Source: Meandrina meandrites
Lineage: Eukaryota; Cnidaria; Anthozoa; Scleractinia; Meandrinidae
DNA: 64,000 nucleotides
Assembly (NCBI GenBank): GCA_963693305.1
Contig: OY855913.1
Location: 84,501 to 148,500 of the forward strand
Direction: 5' to 3'
Shown: positions 55,501 through 63,597 of the stretch, one piece after another
Layout of the letters: each line of letters starts with the position of its first letter
Position numbering within the stretch: the first letter of the stretch is position 1
Translations under genes and position numbers: made by a program
Notes under the pieces: generated by a model
Databases searched by the model: none
Told to the model about the DNA's origin: nothing
Seen by the model: only the letters and a program-made list of their open reading frames with translations

Positions 55501-58500
55501 AATCTGTTGAGCAGAAACTGTTCAGCACGTGCACAATTTGTCATAGTTGTGGCCAATCAGCGCGCTACTTATTTGTTCAGCACGTGCACGATGCATGATT
55601 CATGGCGTCGATACGTGATCCGCAAACTCACATGTGTGAGAAGCTAAACAACGGCCTGCTTTTAGCCATGCATGGCGGGTGCCAAGAATCGCCTGCGTAA
55701 GGCCTAGACTGTAACGAGAGGCTCTTCCGCAAAAAAGTTTTATTCAAGAAAATCTGCCCAGAATCAATGGAGAAACAAAGAAGATGACCCCGGATACAGG
55801 CAAAGTGAAAACTGCCCACGTTTGTTGCAGTATTGAGCTGAGTGACACTGAATCGCTGCAGAATTATTTCCCTTCGCATTGCCAGTAGATTCTTCCAGTA
55901 CCAAGTAAGCTTTATTGAGATTATTTGAAATTTTTATTTCGATGAAAAGTGCGTTCTTTCGGACTGAAAAAAGATCGAACTGAAAGCATTTAGAATCTGT
56001 ACGTGACCGCTTATCGAAACAATCTCCGCAGGAATTCCAAACCGCAGTATGGAAATCGCCACGAAATGTTCATTGCTCTAGTTCCACATCTTGTATTTTA
56101 AGAGCACTAAGTACTGTATATATATACTCTGTATATGTGCTTCTAAAAGCAAATAAAAAGGAAATTTATTTTATGGAGTTGATTCAAATGACGACCAATG
56201 ACGCGTATGGCGACAGGAGCTTGTAATTGTAATTGTAGCTCGCACCCCACAACGCGAGGTCATAATTTCAAAATAAAGTATTTCTTAGCTGGATGACCTC
56301 GAAAGTAAACATTTTATACCTGTTTCTACCGGTATATTTTATTTTAGGCCGCGAATGCCCTAAATCTTTTTGATTTTCGAACGATTTTCTTCATTGCCAG
56401 AATCAAAACAATAACAAACACTCGCAGTCGACAGAGAGTCTTTAATATTAAATTTAGTAATCAATTAGTCTTGTGAAGCGGGTAGGGGGTTGGGTAAAAT
56501 GCAGCCTTTATTTGTGTTACTATATATGAAGTAAACAAAGGCTATATATTTTCCGAGTTTCAGTGGCTCACAGCCACTTTGATTTAAGGTCTATTGGACT
56601 TAAAAACAGCTGACACCTTTCCAAAATAGCGGCATAGAACTGCAATGGCTTGCAACCCTCAAATTACATGGATTTCACAAGGTTTCTCACTACTTTAGTA
56701 TCATTTTAGAACTCCTTCATTAGGCCTTCACTAAATCGCATCAGTTTATTCCACAAACATTCCGCAACGAATACATGCAATGTACATTGATCACACCCAC
56801 ATCATAAAGTGTACTTTTAGTCAAACATTTACAATAAATTTATTATCCTCACAACCCTTCTCTCTTGTTGTACTCGTTGGCACTTCTACCGATAGGTACC
56901 ACTAGTTTTACTATAGAGGAGTGAGAACTAGGTACTTTGTTACCTTCACTCATCCCTAACCTATTTTTAAAACATTTTACAGATTAAATTATAACTAAGG
57001 TAAATTAAAATGGCTGACCACTGTTATTTTGGGCTCATTTACCTGTAACAAACTCTGGGCCATAACTTTGCTAGCTTTGAATATTTAGTTAGGAAAACTT
57101 CTAGCAGTTATTCCATAACTTACAATTAAAGAACAAACAGGGGCAAAAGTATCAGTGACATTACAACTTTGAAAGTGGACTCCAATTTTTGAACAAAATC
57201 GCACACAGCAAAAACATTTTGAGGATATGTTGGAATCAAACTTCTGGAATCAAAATGATTTTTGCCAAACTGATGATTTATTATAATTTGATTACTTTTG
57301 TGTTTCCTCATATTAAGATTTCCTCTCTTGTGTTATGTTTTCTTTTATATCTTAAGAATAAAAATGTAACAATTAGTTTTACCATGATACATTGTCCTGC
57401 CCTATTTTCTTTTCTCTATTGTAACAACAAGGACTGTTGTAACTAACACGATTAAAGAAAACAATTCAGCATAAACAACTGGGCAGAAGTGAAAAAATAC
57501 AAAGGTCATCCAAAATTCTTTTGAAATTGTCATAAGTAAATGATAACTGAACTCTGATAGCCATTGCAGCTATTTTTTCCAAAGTTTTTTCGCGGACAAG
57601 TGCACCTGGTATAACAACAGAGGCCGGGGTGAGGGGGGTACTTGGGATTTGTTTATTCATTATATCATCTGAATTTATCTTTCCTTCATCCCATAGTCAT
57701 TTTTTACAACAATAGAGACACCCAAGAACACTTCCTTTGATTGTGCTTTATTTGCAAAACTACACAGCCAAGGTCAGTAATACCCAAAAAATCCCTTCTT
57801 AAATGAAGCCACCCATGAAAATACTTGTCAAATTTTCCTATCCAAAAAAAATCCTGGAATCAAAAATTTCAAACCCCCAAAAAATCCTTCTATCCCTATC
57901 ACTTGAAATCCTAAGTACCCCCAGGCAACAGCGCCACCTTACAACAAGCAAAATCTAACTCAACTTACTTTTTGTTTGACAAAATCCATGGTTTGATTTT
58001 CATGCATCAGGGTGTATGTCAAGTGGACTTGATCAGTTTGAAGGTTGACTTCATAATTTCTAAAATCTCCCTCTGTTTTATTTGTTCTGGATATGATAAA
58101 CTCATTGTATTCGTTGTAAGCTTCTTCAGGTCTATGAACCTGTGATGGATCCAACATAAGAACCTATATATATGTGCAAAATTAAGTGTTAAAAACAACC
58201 AGACACAATATAAAAGTTTATAATACTATATATTAAAAAAAAAACAAAGAAAAATGCAAAAGGTTTCACACAATCGTAGAAGTGCTTGATGCAAATATAT
58301 GCAGAGCGGAATACTATTATTACAGATAGAGACCTTACGGACAGTTACTCGAGTTTCACGCACGAAGCGATCATCAGACTGTGCTGTTAGAGGTGGGTGG
58401 AATACAATTTAAACTAAGATCATGGAGGACAGTTGGAGCGATCCTGTTTCTGATTGGACACGTAGAACTTGTATTCGTGTCTGCACTTGGTAACAAGTTC

Positions 58501-59703
58501 AGATCTTTTGTTCAAGAGAGAAGTTCTGTCAGCTGACAGTATGCAGAGCTTGACTGAGCATAGTTTCAAATCTAGGTACAATAACCATAAGCTTTCTTTC
58601 AAACATTGGAAGCATTTGCATGACACTGTACTATCAAAGTACATATGGAACCTAAAAGACAATAACACCGACTCTTCGATCAAGTGGTCCATTGTCATGC
58701 GAGCAAGCTCTTACAGGGGAAACCCGTCACGCTGCAATTTGTGTCTGACGGAAAAGCTCTGCATACTATCAGCTGACAGATCTTCTCTCTTGAACAAAAG
58801 ATCTGAACTTGTTACCAAGTATATGACCATTTTAATAATCTAAGTACTGCAATGTTTCTAAGTGTTTTTATTGTTGTCAATCACTGCAACCAGGGAGATT
58901 TATTTGAAAATGACATTGAAATTTCTTACTTCAATACTTTCCATACACTGAGGCAAACCCTGAACTCTGAATTTCTAAACCCAACGATCAATGACATATT
59001 TTGCTGCCTTATGAAATACTGAAACAAAAAAATGGATTCAAATCTACAGTTTGCTTAGATGATTTAATGGCAGTGAAATGTTGACTTATTGAAATGTGCA
59101 GTAAAAAAAGTCCCTCAAATAGTGGTTACCCAAGTAATAAAATAATGACAAAAAATGAACAAATACTGATAAAAAAATGTCTATCCGTAAATCGCTGGCT
59201 GTCACATTTTTGTCATGTAGACTGGTTTGACAAGTTTCCTATTTACGTATCAAAAAATGAAAAATTTTTCATGGGTCACGATCGGGTGTTTCTTTATCTG
59301 ATAAGATGGTTCTGTAGTAACATGTAGAGCTACGTATTGCTAATAGTTGATTATGAAATCGAAATAGTTTATCAACATGAAGCCGGATGGAGGAGGAAAA
59401 CAATTTGCTTGACAATCTACTGCGTATTTAGTTATTACCTGGGACGCCATCGATCGTCTTCGATACTGCTAAAGAGAACTGTATAAACCTTTTTAGGAAG
59501 CATCCAGGCTACCATTTGTATCAGAGTTAAGCAAATATTTATGTAAACGAAACGCGCCAATTTTTTTTATACGACATCGAGCCGGCCAAGCATCAAACAC
59601 AGCGTATCTGTCATATCGCCGTCATTTAAAGTCATCGTATAAGCTCTTCCAGCACAGACATAAACAAACTGTTACTTACGGATTCTGCAGGCCGAGGACG
59701 CAT
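41816..59703 (-). CDS. MIOX: myo-inositol oxygenase, 7 exons, complete
   Basis: Exons: 59703-59680, 58163-57969, 54081-53744, 53045-52978, 42681-42632, 42422-42310, 41924-41816; GT-AG introns, matching phases, 897 nt, 298 residues (mammalian MIOX about 285). The enzyme uses O2 and a mixed-valent di-iron centre to cleave myo-inositol to D-glucuronate, the first committed step of inositol catabolism, in the cytosol. All iron ligands are visible: H112 (HAFQTAE), H137 and D138 (LLHDLGK), H207 (SWGHDEY), H233 (RYHSFYPWH) and D266 (NKFDLYSK), corresponding to human H98, H123, D124, H194, H220 and D253. K141 matches the substrate-binding Lys. Intron 4 (9.7 kb) has been enlarged by Ngaro element 2. 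The first exon has only 8 codons. No other family fits. Confidence 0.95.
42310..42422 (-). CDS. MIOX: MIOX exon 6
   Basis: Encodes ALYMIRYHSFYPWHCSGDYN then YLCSDEDMEMQKWVKEF, with ligand H233. Acceptor TTTTTCAG, donor GTGAGT, phase 2. Confidence 0.94.
42632..42681 (-). CDS. MIOX: MIOX exon 5 (50 bp)
   Basis: Encodes EYMYQVLIGNNCKLPKE between acceptor ACCTTGTAG and donor GTGAAA. Identified by phase and by the family motif GHDEYMYQV. Confidence 0.88.
42892..42956. repeat. repeat end plus (TAA)n
   Basis: aagtttggtggatcagttat followed by about 16 TAA units. The same junction recurs at 52052 in the same intron. Confidence 0.8.
43458..43760 (-). repeat. element 2 split repeat B2
   Basis: 303 bp, identical by eye to 44242-44544 (constant offset 784). 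It is the 3' end of the element. Confidence 0.9.
43838..44243 (-). repeat. element 2 split repeat A2
   Basis: 406 bp, collinear with A1 (offset 4626). It overlaps B1 by two T residues at 44242-44243. Confidence 0.9.
44242..44544 (-). repeat. element 2 split repeat B1
   Basis: Copy of B2 placed directly downstream of the recombinase stop and fused to A2, giving the B1A2 junction thought to be the recombination site. Confidence 0.9.
44601..45617 (-). CDS. element 2 tyrosine recombinase
   Basis: 338 residues. Catalytic set: R162 (AFFAFLRCSEF), K205 (SSKTD), H279 and R282 (GHSFRIG), W305 (LGRWSSD) and a Tyr at 310 or 313 (CYQLYIR). The N-terminal half has the core-binding helices (NTNRAYSCGEKRFLEFC, ASEGTLVYFASYLA). 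It would integrate the circular DNA copy. Its start overlaps the RT end by 34 nt in a different frame, so it is probably translated by re-initiation or frameshift. Shorter than element 1's frame because it lacks the odd hydrophobic N-terminus. Confidence 0.92.
   Translation of the reverse strand: MYHPAFTNDPLREEVLTYATWGLAKNTNRAYSCGEKRFLEFCLMNRLLGPDRDVLPASEGTLVYFASYLARTVRHSTIKLYLAAVRNLHITAGFNDPLKGKLILQKVLRGILRYQGDQRIRRQPVTPRVLLAICPVLQSWLSPRDFSMIWAAFNLAFFAFLRCSEFTYAGVRKFNQHFDLCTDCIAFHPNLASPQRMTVHLKSSKTDISRQGQFLTIAGTSSALCAVAAMQNYFLLARPKQGPLFYFQSGRYLTRGVVSNLLKDSSRVAGLPYQCLKGHSFRIGAASVAAVAGLPDWLIKVLGRWSSDCYQLYIRTPQSTLESVAPRMANVSGDFSPI
45584..47419 (-). CDS. element 2 reverse transcriptase / RNase H
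   Basis: 611 residues. RT motifs: MAKTDLKSAFRLIPI with D235, YLPFGLRSAP (266-275) and HILDDFF (D303, D304). RNase H: D466 (LYTDAAGSIGF), E504 (EWQELFPIV), D529 (WCDN) and D579 (NEIADALSR). The first about 85 residues are Ala/Pro-rich and overlap gag by 218 nt in the +1 frame, so the functional product is probably a gag-pol fusion by frameshift or a later start. Uninterrupted. Confidence 0.93.
   Translation of the reverse strand: MSVLLLNSTENRVVPKPCASTSTSPPVAGAATAATRTCVAAATPVTISPQTAPGNSPASLARPRSPASVARSKVEQQRSQQKPLVSSPIDTYRLELELTNHPDRNFVFNLLSMLKEGARIGYSGPRSDRVSPNLISAVQHPDVVSLNLQKEVALGRVAGPYQSPPLPKFQCHPVGVVPKKHSTDWRTIYHLSYPQGDSINDYIPKDPYSLSYVRVDDAIHILQSLGRGAFMAKTDLKSAFRLIPIHPEDWSLLGIHWKSQYYVDMYLPFGLRSAPFLFNQLSDGLEWILKSNYGLQHVIHILDDFFIAERSKLACLSSFSTLLRVFMSLKAPVVASKTIGPSQEIEFMGIVLDSIRMEARLPQDKLSRINELLNSFKIRRSVRLVELQSLIGTLQFACKVVVPGRTFLQRAINLTRGVPSRFHHIRLNKEFFKDLEMWKVFLLNWNGRSFFLESSHTPAQNLELYTDAAGSIGFGGYFQGRWFQGRWPPHMLLNQKRGISIEWQELFPIVVACAMWHPFLAGKRLQFWCDNISVVSIINSGHSKVPRIMDLVRRLVLLSMQHNFVVRARHVPGVSNEIADALSRFQMQRFRALAPDADQSPCIIPPSLMTL
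47202..48461 (-). CDS. element 2 gag-like protein with SAP and zinc-finger motifs
   Basis: I prefer the Met at 48461 (MAHRSRRALNT), which lies three bases inside the end of repeat A1; an in-frame Met at 48488 is within the repeat. Near the start, LSSEVLKLRLQALNLPVTGS followed by KGHLLSRLKRA fits a SAP DNA-binding helix pair. The C-terminal part has CNVCSSPYHAEDVC, CFDFNKSSGCRRRNCSYPH (CCCH-like) and CRRCYSSDHIAPDC (CCHC knuckle). A charged middle carries several Pro/Ser-rich segments. It would package element RNA. Confidence 0.85.
   Translation of the reverse strand: MAHRSRRALNTDPGEDLSKLSSEVLKLRLQALNLPVTGSKGHLLSRLKRATQGNAVAPRRKPQKRLSQPKARRGRSAKRTAIESQPSDEAENVLRRRNVPSSLEHEQEDSALSDRASLSSIEEMLESDHEPGIPTVPRFQQDAGFSPVQRSAIEAIVTQSVHSAFSAFRTPPATTPSPFTPGMASPLGLSRPVDKSLEDKILRGEYIDFALLLPDNQYQSQTPEIQLRLDDSSPGPMGSPVTMVRRKKPVVDTFQKWLDAFMVYMIVLVTAYPRRALELIKYQQIISRAVAKFKGLAWLSYDQQFRRRAAYDLSLSWDKVDLELWTVTFAGLAKPHCNVCSSPYHAEDVCPSAELHRKPRRSQTVCFDFNKSSGCRRRNCSYPHVCRRCYSSDHIAPDCTRQQSSLTGKATKPSERSKK
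48464..48869 (-). repeat. element 2 split repeat A1 (5' end, promoter)
   Basis: 406-bp terminal repeat whose inner edge meets the gag start codon. Presumed to hold the element promoter. Confidence 0.9.
48870..50494. other. MIOX intron 4, right of element 2
   Basis: No gene. A mixed block at 49130-49480 and AT-rich sequence beyond it. Short poly-A and poly-T runs near 49510 and 49600. Confidence 0.4.
50495..50730. repeat. GGCTAACC-type minisatellite, locus 3
   Basis: Repeated words gggctaaccggtgtactatg, taggctaaccggaatcttat, taggctaactggaatgg, caggctaactggagtactgc, taggctaaccagggagcttt and taggctaaccaatgtgctat, about 24-bp spacing with one interruption (50545-50665). Confidence 0.75.
51680..51885. 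repeat. interspersed repeat, ggatattttctggaaccgcg end
   Basis: Starts near aactatccatacctcccctg and ends gtatggatattttctggaac, inversely related; the same end occurs at 12806-12830 (acagatattttctggaacca) and near 32215. Probably a MITE family. Confidence 0.5.
51999..52120. repeat. two (TAA)n tracts separated by a repeat junction
   Basis: (TAA)n at about 51999-52051, then aagtttggtggatcagttat and a second (TAA)n at about 52072-52120. The junction word is shared with 42892. Confidence 0.85.
52435..52550. repeat. short hairpin repeats and (TAA)n
   Basis: gatagttcgtgaactatc and similar self-complementary words repeat several times (52435-52496) and lead into TAA/TAG/CAA triplets. Confidence 0.75.
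52699..52830 (-). pseudogene. LINE (CR1/L2-type) reverse transcriptase C-terminal relic
   Basis: On the - strand the frame ELPSIHWPTLWNTHPHSLKN, then DCVSSFESALKHSYFRNFIF and a TGA matches the familiar 'LWNSLP-SLK---S--SFKS-LKT-LF' tail of non-LTR retrotransposons. About 150 bp further down that strand comes an (ATT)n-like tail. Upstream the frame is broken. 5'-truncated. Confidence 0.5.
52978..53045 (-). CDS. MIOX: MIOX exon 4
   Basis: Acceptor ACTTTGCAG. Encodes SKYGIYEPNCGLDNVSMSWG and HD, with iron ligand H207. Donor GTATGT, phase 1. The next intron contains the 5.4-kb Ngaro element in sense. Confidence 0.92.
53256..53601. mobile_element. 346-bp pogo/Tigger-like MITE
   Basis: Ends cagtcgaacctcgattatcc and, inverted, cagtcaaacctcgattatcc (24-bp TIR, two mismatches, CAG start). 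Internal words gattatccggact and caattatccggatc repeat the theme. A TA target duplication is not preserved. Placed in MIOX intron 3. Confidence 0.7.
53744..54081 (-). CDS. MIOX: MIOX exon 3: HD active-site core
   Basis: Encodes residues 74-185: MPIMEAVHLLDALVDESDPD, HAFQTAERIR, DWFQLTGLLHDLGKVMALWG and VVGDTFPLGC. Carries three of the six iron ligands. Donor GTATGT after CCAGAATATAG, phase 2. Confidence 0.95.
54240..54420. repeat. interspersed repeat (ggcgtagcgtggg ... gggggcatgctccccc)
   Basis: Starts caggggcgtagcgtgggttt and includes cgccgaaggcacttgg and ctgggggcatgctcccccag, a palindrome. A related piece lies at 1125-1175. Function unknown. Confidence 0.5.
54421..57968. other. MIOX intron 2, mostly unique
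   Basis: Apart from the palindrome at 55331-55362, a GTAAT pentamer run near 55440-55462 and scattered poly-T runs, I see no gene or repeat. An 83-residue frame at 55628-55879 (-) has no family motif. Confidence 0.4.
55331..55362. repeat. perfect 14-bp-arm hairpin
   Basis: gtcaggccttctgg - aaga - ccagaaggcctgac: exact inverted arms with a 4-base loop, inside MIOX intron 2. No T-run or other context makes it a terminator. Confidence 0.8.
57969..58163 (-). CDS. MIOX: MIOX exon 2
   Basis: Acceptor TATATATAG before 58163. Encodes residues 9-73, including DPSQVHRPEEAYNEY, FRNYEVNLQTDQVHLTYTLM and HENQTMDFVKQK, matching the family's FRNY and H--QTVDFV motifs. Donor GTAAGT. Confidence 0.92.
58341..58382 (-). 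ncRNA. hammerhead-ribozyme-like motif, PLE 2
   Basis: On the - strand: ACAGT - CTGATGA - T CGC TTCGT GCG T - GAAA - C TCGA G TA - ACTGT. The core CUGAUGA...GAAA, a 3-bp stem II, a minimal stem III (C-G closing UCGA), GUA as cleavage triplet and a 5-bp stem I (ACAGU/ACUGU) all fit a type I hammerhead. The core overlaps the shifted-frame stop codon of the element's ORF (GTCTGA). The U-U mismatch at the base of stem II is a weakness. Confidence 0.6.
58341..58843. mobile_element. second Penelope-like remnant, inverted
   Basis: 65-bp arms at 58486-58550 and 58755-58819 are inverted copies. The + side (58551-58819) reads SLTEHSFKSRYNNHKLSFKH, NLKDNNTDSSIKWSIVMRAS and LCILSADRSSLLNKRSELVT; the - side carries the tail LCILSADRTSLLNKRSELVT and KCRHEYKFYVSN with a frameshift before the stop. 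The block is the endonuclease-proximal C terminus of a PLE. It lies in MIOX intron 1, about 180 bp upstream of exon 2. Confidence 0.65.
58844..59679. other. MIOX intron 1, 5' part
   Basis: AT-rich intron without recognised repeats or genes. Confidence 0.45.
59680..59703 (-). CDS. MIOX: MIOX exon 1 (start codon)
   Basis: ATG at 59703-59701 opens MRPRPAES and then donor GTAAGT. Phase 0 joins exon 2. Chosen because exon 2 is open upstream only to its acceptor; the internal Met (residue 11) is an alternative start. Confidence 0.7.
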
Positions 59704-59828
59704 CTTTCTTCTAGCTTAAAAAACTCCGAGGCCTACAAAATTCGAAGCATACTAGAATAAGCAGATAAAGTTCGCGATGCGCTTCTTGAATATATTTGTA
59801 CTTTTGTACTCGGTTCTGCAAAGGGAAA

Positions 59829-59920
59829 CCTGATTGGTTGATGCTGGTGTGGAGGCTGGTGTGGTTATTCTGGAGAAACAGGTTTGAGGTTTGTTTGTGA
59901 AAGTGGGTTTCTTACGTCAC
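59829..59920 (-). promoter_or_regulatory. MIOX: candidate MIOX promoter elements
   Basis: Upstream of the ATG (59703): CCAAT (- strand) at 59833-59837 and a CRE-like TTACGTCA at 59912-59919, 130 and about 210 bp away. No TATA box evident. Motif-level inference only. Confidence 0.35.
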
Positions 59921-60109
59921 TCGACCGTCTAAACTTCTCACATCGCACCTCCACTCCAAGCTAAGAGCCTGGATCCTGGTTCTCGAATCGGGTTCTTGAA
60001 ACGGTTCTTCAATTCTTTTCCAACTTGTGTCATAGCCCGACACAAACCGGTTACTTCACGGTTTTTGCACTAATCGCTGTCTTGTATGGGCTGGGAAGTG
60101 GAAGAGGTG

Positions 60110-60286
60110 AAAAGTAATGAGACATTCCATTTTTTATACGCACCCCTCCCCCCTCCCTGTGGAAGGCATATTTTAGGTAGCAGACCCTGTCGGAATCTGG
60201 AATTTAGAGTAAATGTCGGGTATCAGAATCGCCATTTGGCCCCATCTAGGGGTGTAGGATTCGAATTTACTAACGTGGGGGTGTCG
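60110..60286. repeat. interspersed repeat at the LINE 3' boundary
   Basis: A C/T-rich block with cacccctcccccctccctg and ttactaacgtgggggtgtcg next to the point where LINE similarity stops. Probably a MITE; ends not defined. Confidence 0.35.
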
Positions 60287-60890
60287 GTAAACTCCTAATG
60301 TCCTTTGGTATTATGTTCCATATCTTAGGCCCAGTGTATCGGATCGTGTGTTTGCCATATGTGACTGTTTTAAATCTAGGGATAACAAATTCTTTGTTAC
60401 GTAAGGCATATTTCGCCTCAGACCTCTGAAATAAGTCAGCAACATACTTTGGACAGATCTTATGCTTAACCTTGTACATAAGAGTAACTAGGTCCTGTAA
60501 CGTTCTGTTTTGTAGGGTGCATAGGTTGGCCATAACTAGTAATTTGTCATAACTTGACGTTTTGTCACAGAAAATGGCTTCAGTCTGTCACTCGCACGGC
60601 AGAAATGCCAGACAAGGTGAGAGTAAGTTTAATTGGGTAGAATGGCAGCTTTAAACAATTGTAACTTGGTGCTAGTGGGTATCAACTTCCTGAGTCTTAT
60701 AACACTCCTACACGTTGGCTGCTTTTCGTACAAATATGTTCATCAAATCGGAGATCGTTGTCTATTGATACCCCAAGCAATTTCAGGCATTCAGTGGATT
60801 GAACTTGTACGTCGTCTATAACGATTTTCAAGGTGTCGTCACATTTTCTGCCAAGTGTTAGGGTTCGATACTTGTCATAGTGTCCTTTAA
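60270..60890 (-). pseudogene. LINE reverse transcriptase C-terminal part (downstream half)
   Basis: From the right: FKGHYDKYRTLTLGRKCDD, then STECLKLLGVSIDNDLRFDE and SSQRVGVL, the RT thumb region with the 'LLGV-ID--L-F--HI' motif. Then, with stops and a frameshift (60540-60700), KLQLFKAAILPN and SHLVWHFCRASDR. Finally LCTLQNRTLQDLVTLMYKVK and LRNKEFVIPRFKTVTYGKHT with RYTGPKIWNIIPKDIRSL. This is a jockey/CR1-type non-LTR element. It is the direct continuation of the fragment at 63598-63860, from which it has been separated by the 60891-63593 insertion. Confidence 0.75.
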
Positions 60891-62442
60891 AGGTGAAATG
60901 AACCAAAATTTCGGCATTCTTTCTTAGGCGCTTTTAAAGCAACCAAACGCTAGAAGAACTCATTATTAACGAAACTTAAGAAGAAATTTTGCTTTCTGAG
61001 CCTTAAACAGCGAACTATAGCAAAAACTACGAAGATTTCCGAAGACTTCACGAAAACGTTTCCAAAATGACCGCGCACTGGAATGGAAGGAATGGATCGA
61101 GCTTTGAATTTTGTGACGTAATAGTTTTATTTCACGGCTTTGCGATCGAAGAGACGATCGTCGTTTAAAGAGCGAATAATGTAACGTTTGAGAGTTTGAG
61201 TCAGTCTAAGTAATTCAAGTAATTCTGAAAGAATCTAAGCTTTTTTTAAACATGGTTGTTATATTTTTTTACTACATTGTAATCCAGTTTCAAAGATAAA
61301 TAATTATCAAAGCACTGAGTAAAATTGTAAGCATTGTACGATATAGGAGGTTTTCAAACACTGGATGGCGTATAAAAATCATCAGTCTGCTCAGCTTGGT
61401 ATAGAACAATTAGTTTTGTTATATACCCCAATCTAAATGCAGTTTTTGTGGATTTGCACGTAATAGTTATCCTTAGGCTCTATTTCCGCCTCCGGTTTCA
61501 TTCCCCGAACAGCGGTTGGTAATCGAGCCTAAGTTATCCTAGGATGTGGCCAAAAGCTAAGATTAAATTCACTGTCTCTTTTCTGTACTCGAGAGTCACA
61601 AAAAACACAAAAATAAATTTGTACACAAAAATTTAACTTGAGTGAAAGGGTATTTCTCAATGCAAATTCGAAACTGCAAAGCATCACGCAGGGTAAAACT
61701 TTCAATGAATAAATTCGTGTCGTTTTCAGCTGAAGGAAAATTCAGTGTTGAAATAAATACTGAGCGTTTACACACTGTCCCCGCGGACACTGTGAGTTCT
61801 GTTTGTATTAGCTGTTTTTTGGTCCATATTTATTTAGCCGGTACATGTTATTTAGGGCTCGAAATTAACGGTTGTAAATCCAACATAAATACAACATTTG
61901 AAGCTTAAATTTATACGCGTCAAAAAGCACGTACACGTGCGTGGAAGCAAATTATTTGGCGAGGATATTGAACTAACGAACTCAAATTCTAATGCTTGAT
62001 TATGGCCAGCCAAACCAACAAAGTAAAAGTGCTAATAATCATAACAAATACTCTATCTAAGCTCTTGGTAGAATAAGAAAGGTGCAAAATGCATACCTCT
62101 AACTTCCTTCGTTTAGCAAAAGCCGAACGAACAGTAGGGTCTTTGTGCTTCGGAAGGCATTCTTCCCGGTGATTTCTTTTCCGAACAAAAAAAAAATTGT
62201 CCGCGGCACAGCATCCTCTAAAAGACTTTGAATTTCCCGCAATTTCACAGCGCACCAATACTGACGTCACAGTTTTATGTTCCAAAAATTTCCCGACAAT
62301 TTTCCCGAGCGCTCTACGATTATGAAGGCCAAAACTAAGCATTTTTCAACTTGAAATTTCTCTGTTTTGCAAAGTCCAATTCCTTTGAAACTTCGGAATA
62401 TGTTTATTTGTATAGGTAATCACATGATTTCGAGTGCAATTA

Positions 62443-62474
<32 letters not shown>

Positions 62475-63593
62475 GCTAACAAAATTGCACGAGCCCGTAG
62501 GGCGAGTGCAATTTGTAGTCTTTGAAAAATTTACAAGTGCTTATTTATTCCTAATTGCACGAGAAAAATCATGTGATTACTTATTAATGATATACATGAA
62601 AAAAGGGACAGAGAGAAAAAGAAAACCAGTTGAATTTTGACACCGCGCGCCTTTTCTGATTTTTCATTCAATTGATTGGTTGAAGCACAGCAAACACATG
62701 TCAAGTTCAAACTTTCACAAGAGCGAAATATTCAGATTCATTTAGTTGTACTGTAAACCTGGGAATTTGTGGTTTTTCAAACGTTTTTGAAGCACAACTC
62801 GGTTAACAATAACCGACTTAAGACAATGTACATATTAGACTGTGAAAGCTCGGCGTAAACTGAAGAATTGGACGGCGGCCGTTTTGAAAACCGAGATGTA
62901 AGCTTCGAGCGGTCAAAGATGAAAGAAACCTGGCAGTTGATAAATGCAAAAAGCCACCACAAACTACAGATATGTAAGTGCTTCTGGCGTTTTGGCACCA
63001 AAAAATTTCTACTGTCATAGCACGTCCACTTCTTCTTCGGTTGAACTTCGCGCTTTTATATTTGGACGTTTTTCCATGACAGACCGGCGAAGAACTTGGC
63101 GAAGAACTTACTTGCCGGATTGAAAAACTTGTATCCTTGTTTATTTATATGCCTGTCGAGTGTAGCTATTATCATTCTGTAAGCTGCATGTTTCCAAGAC
63201 AAGTCGTCACTATTTTGTCCTTTTACTTTAGGGCAGAACTTTTAGTTCGGATTGCTCGTTTTCCTCTATTTTGTTGGCGATATTTTTTTCTCTTCGGAAG
63301 ACCATTTCCGTACATTTAGCCAGAATGAAGTGCTAATAATTGTATTTGGTTTCTTAGAGCTATCTTTTAGGTGTTTTACTGTTGTTTACCTAGCGAAAAC
63401 CCCGGTCGTTGTTTTCGTCTGCGTCTATTTGTAATTTGCACTGGTGTTACACTTTTTGCACTGGTGTTACATCTGAACTGCACTCAGTCTCAGCCAATCA
63501 GAATCGAGTAATTTTTTCATGTATATTATTAGGTTCTTAATCAACAAATTGGCCTAAAAAAAAGAAAATTCGAAATTTTGGTTCATTTGACCT
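60891..63593. mobile_element. 2.7-kb TTAA-flanked DNA element inserted in a LINE
   Basis: Left end (+): aggtgaaatgaaccaaaatt tcg. Right end, inverted: aggtcaaatgaaccaaaatt tcg; 22 of 23 match, with weaker similarity beyond. TTAA flanks both sides (60887-60890, 63594-63597). Removing the element and one TTAA restores a continuous LINE frame (...SSNFFKG + HYDKYRTLTLG...). No transposase was recognised; ORFs at 61642-61908 (+) and 61989-62342 (-) have no clear family. Confidence 0.85.
62416..62580. repeat. 165-bp palindrome nested in the TTAA element
   Basis: gtaatcacatgatttcgagt followed by gcaattaggaataaataagc mirrors the right side (gcttatttattcctaattgc ... aatcatgtgattac). A foldback MITE. 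Confidence 0.8.
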
Positions 63594-63597
63594 TTAA

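Noticed and set aside
61989..62342. 117-residue - strand ORF with Cys and basic residues, considered as a zinc-finger (THAP-like) exon
   Set aside because: Cys/His spacing does not fit a known finger, and it lies within a non-coding TTAA element.
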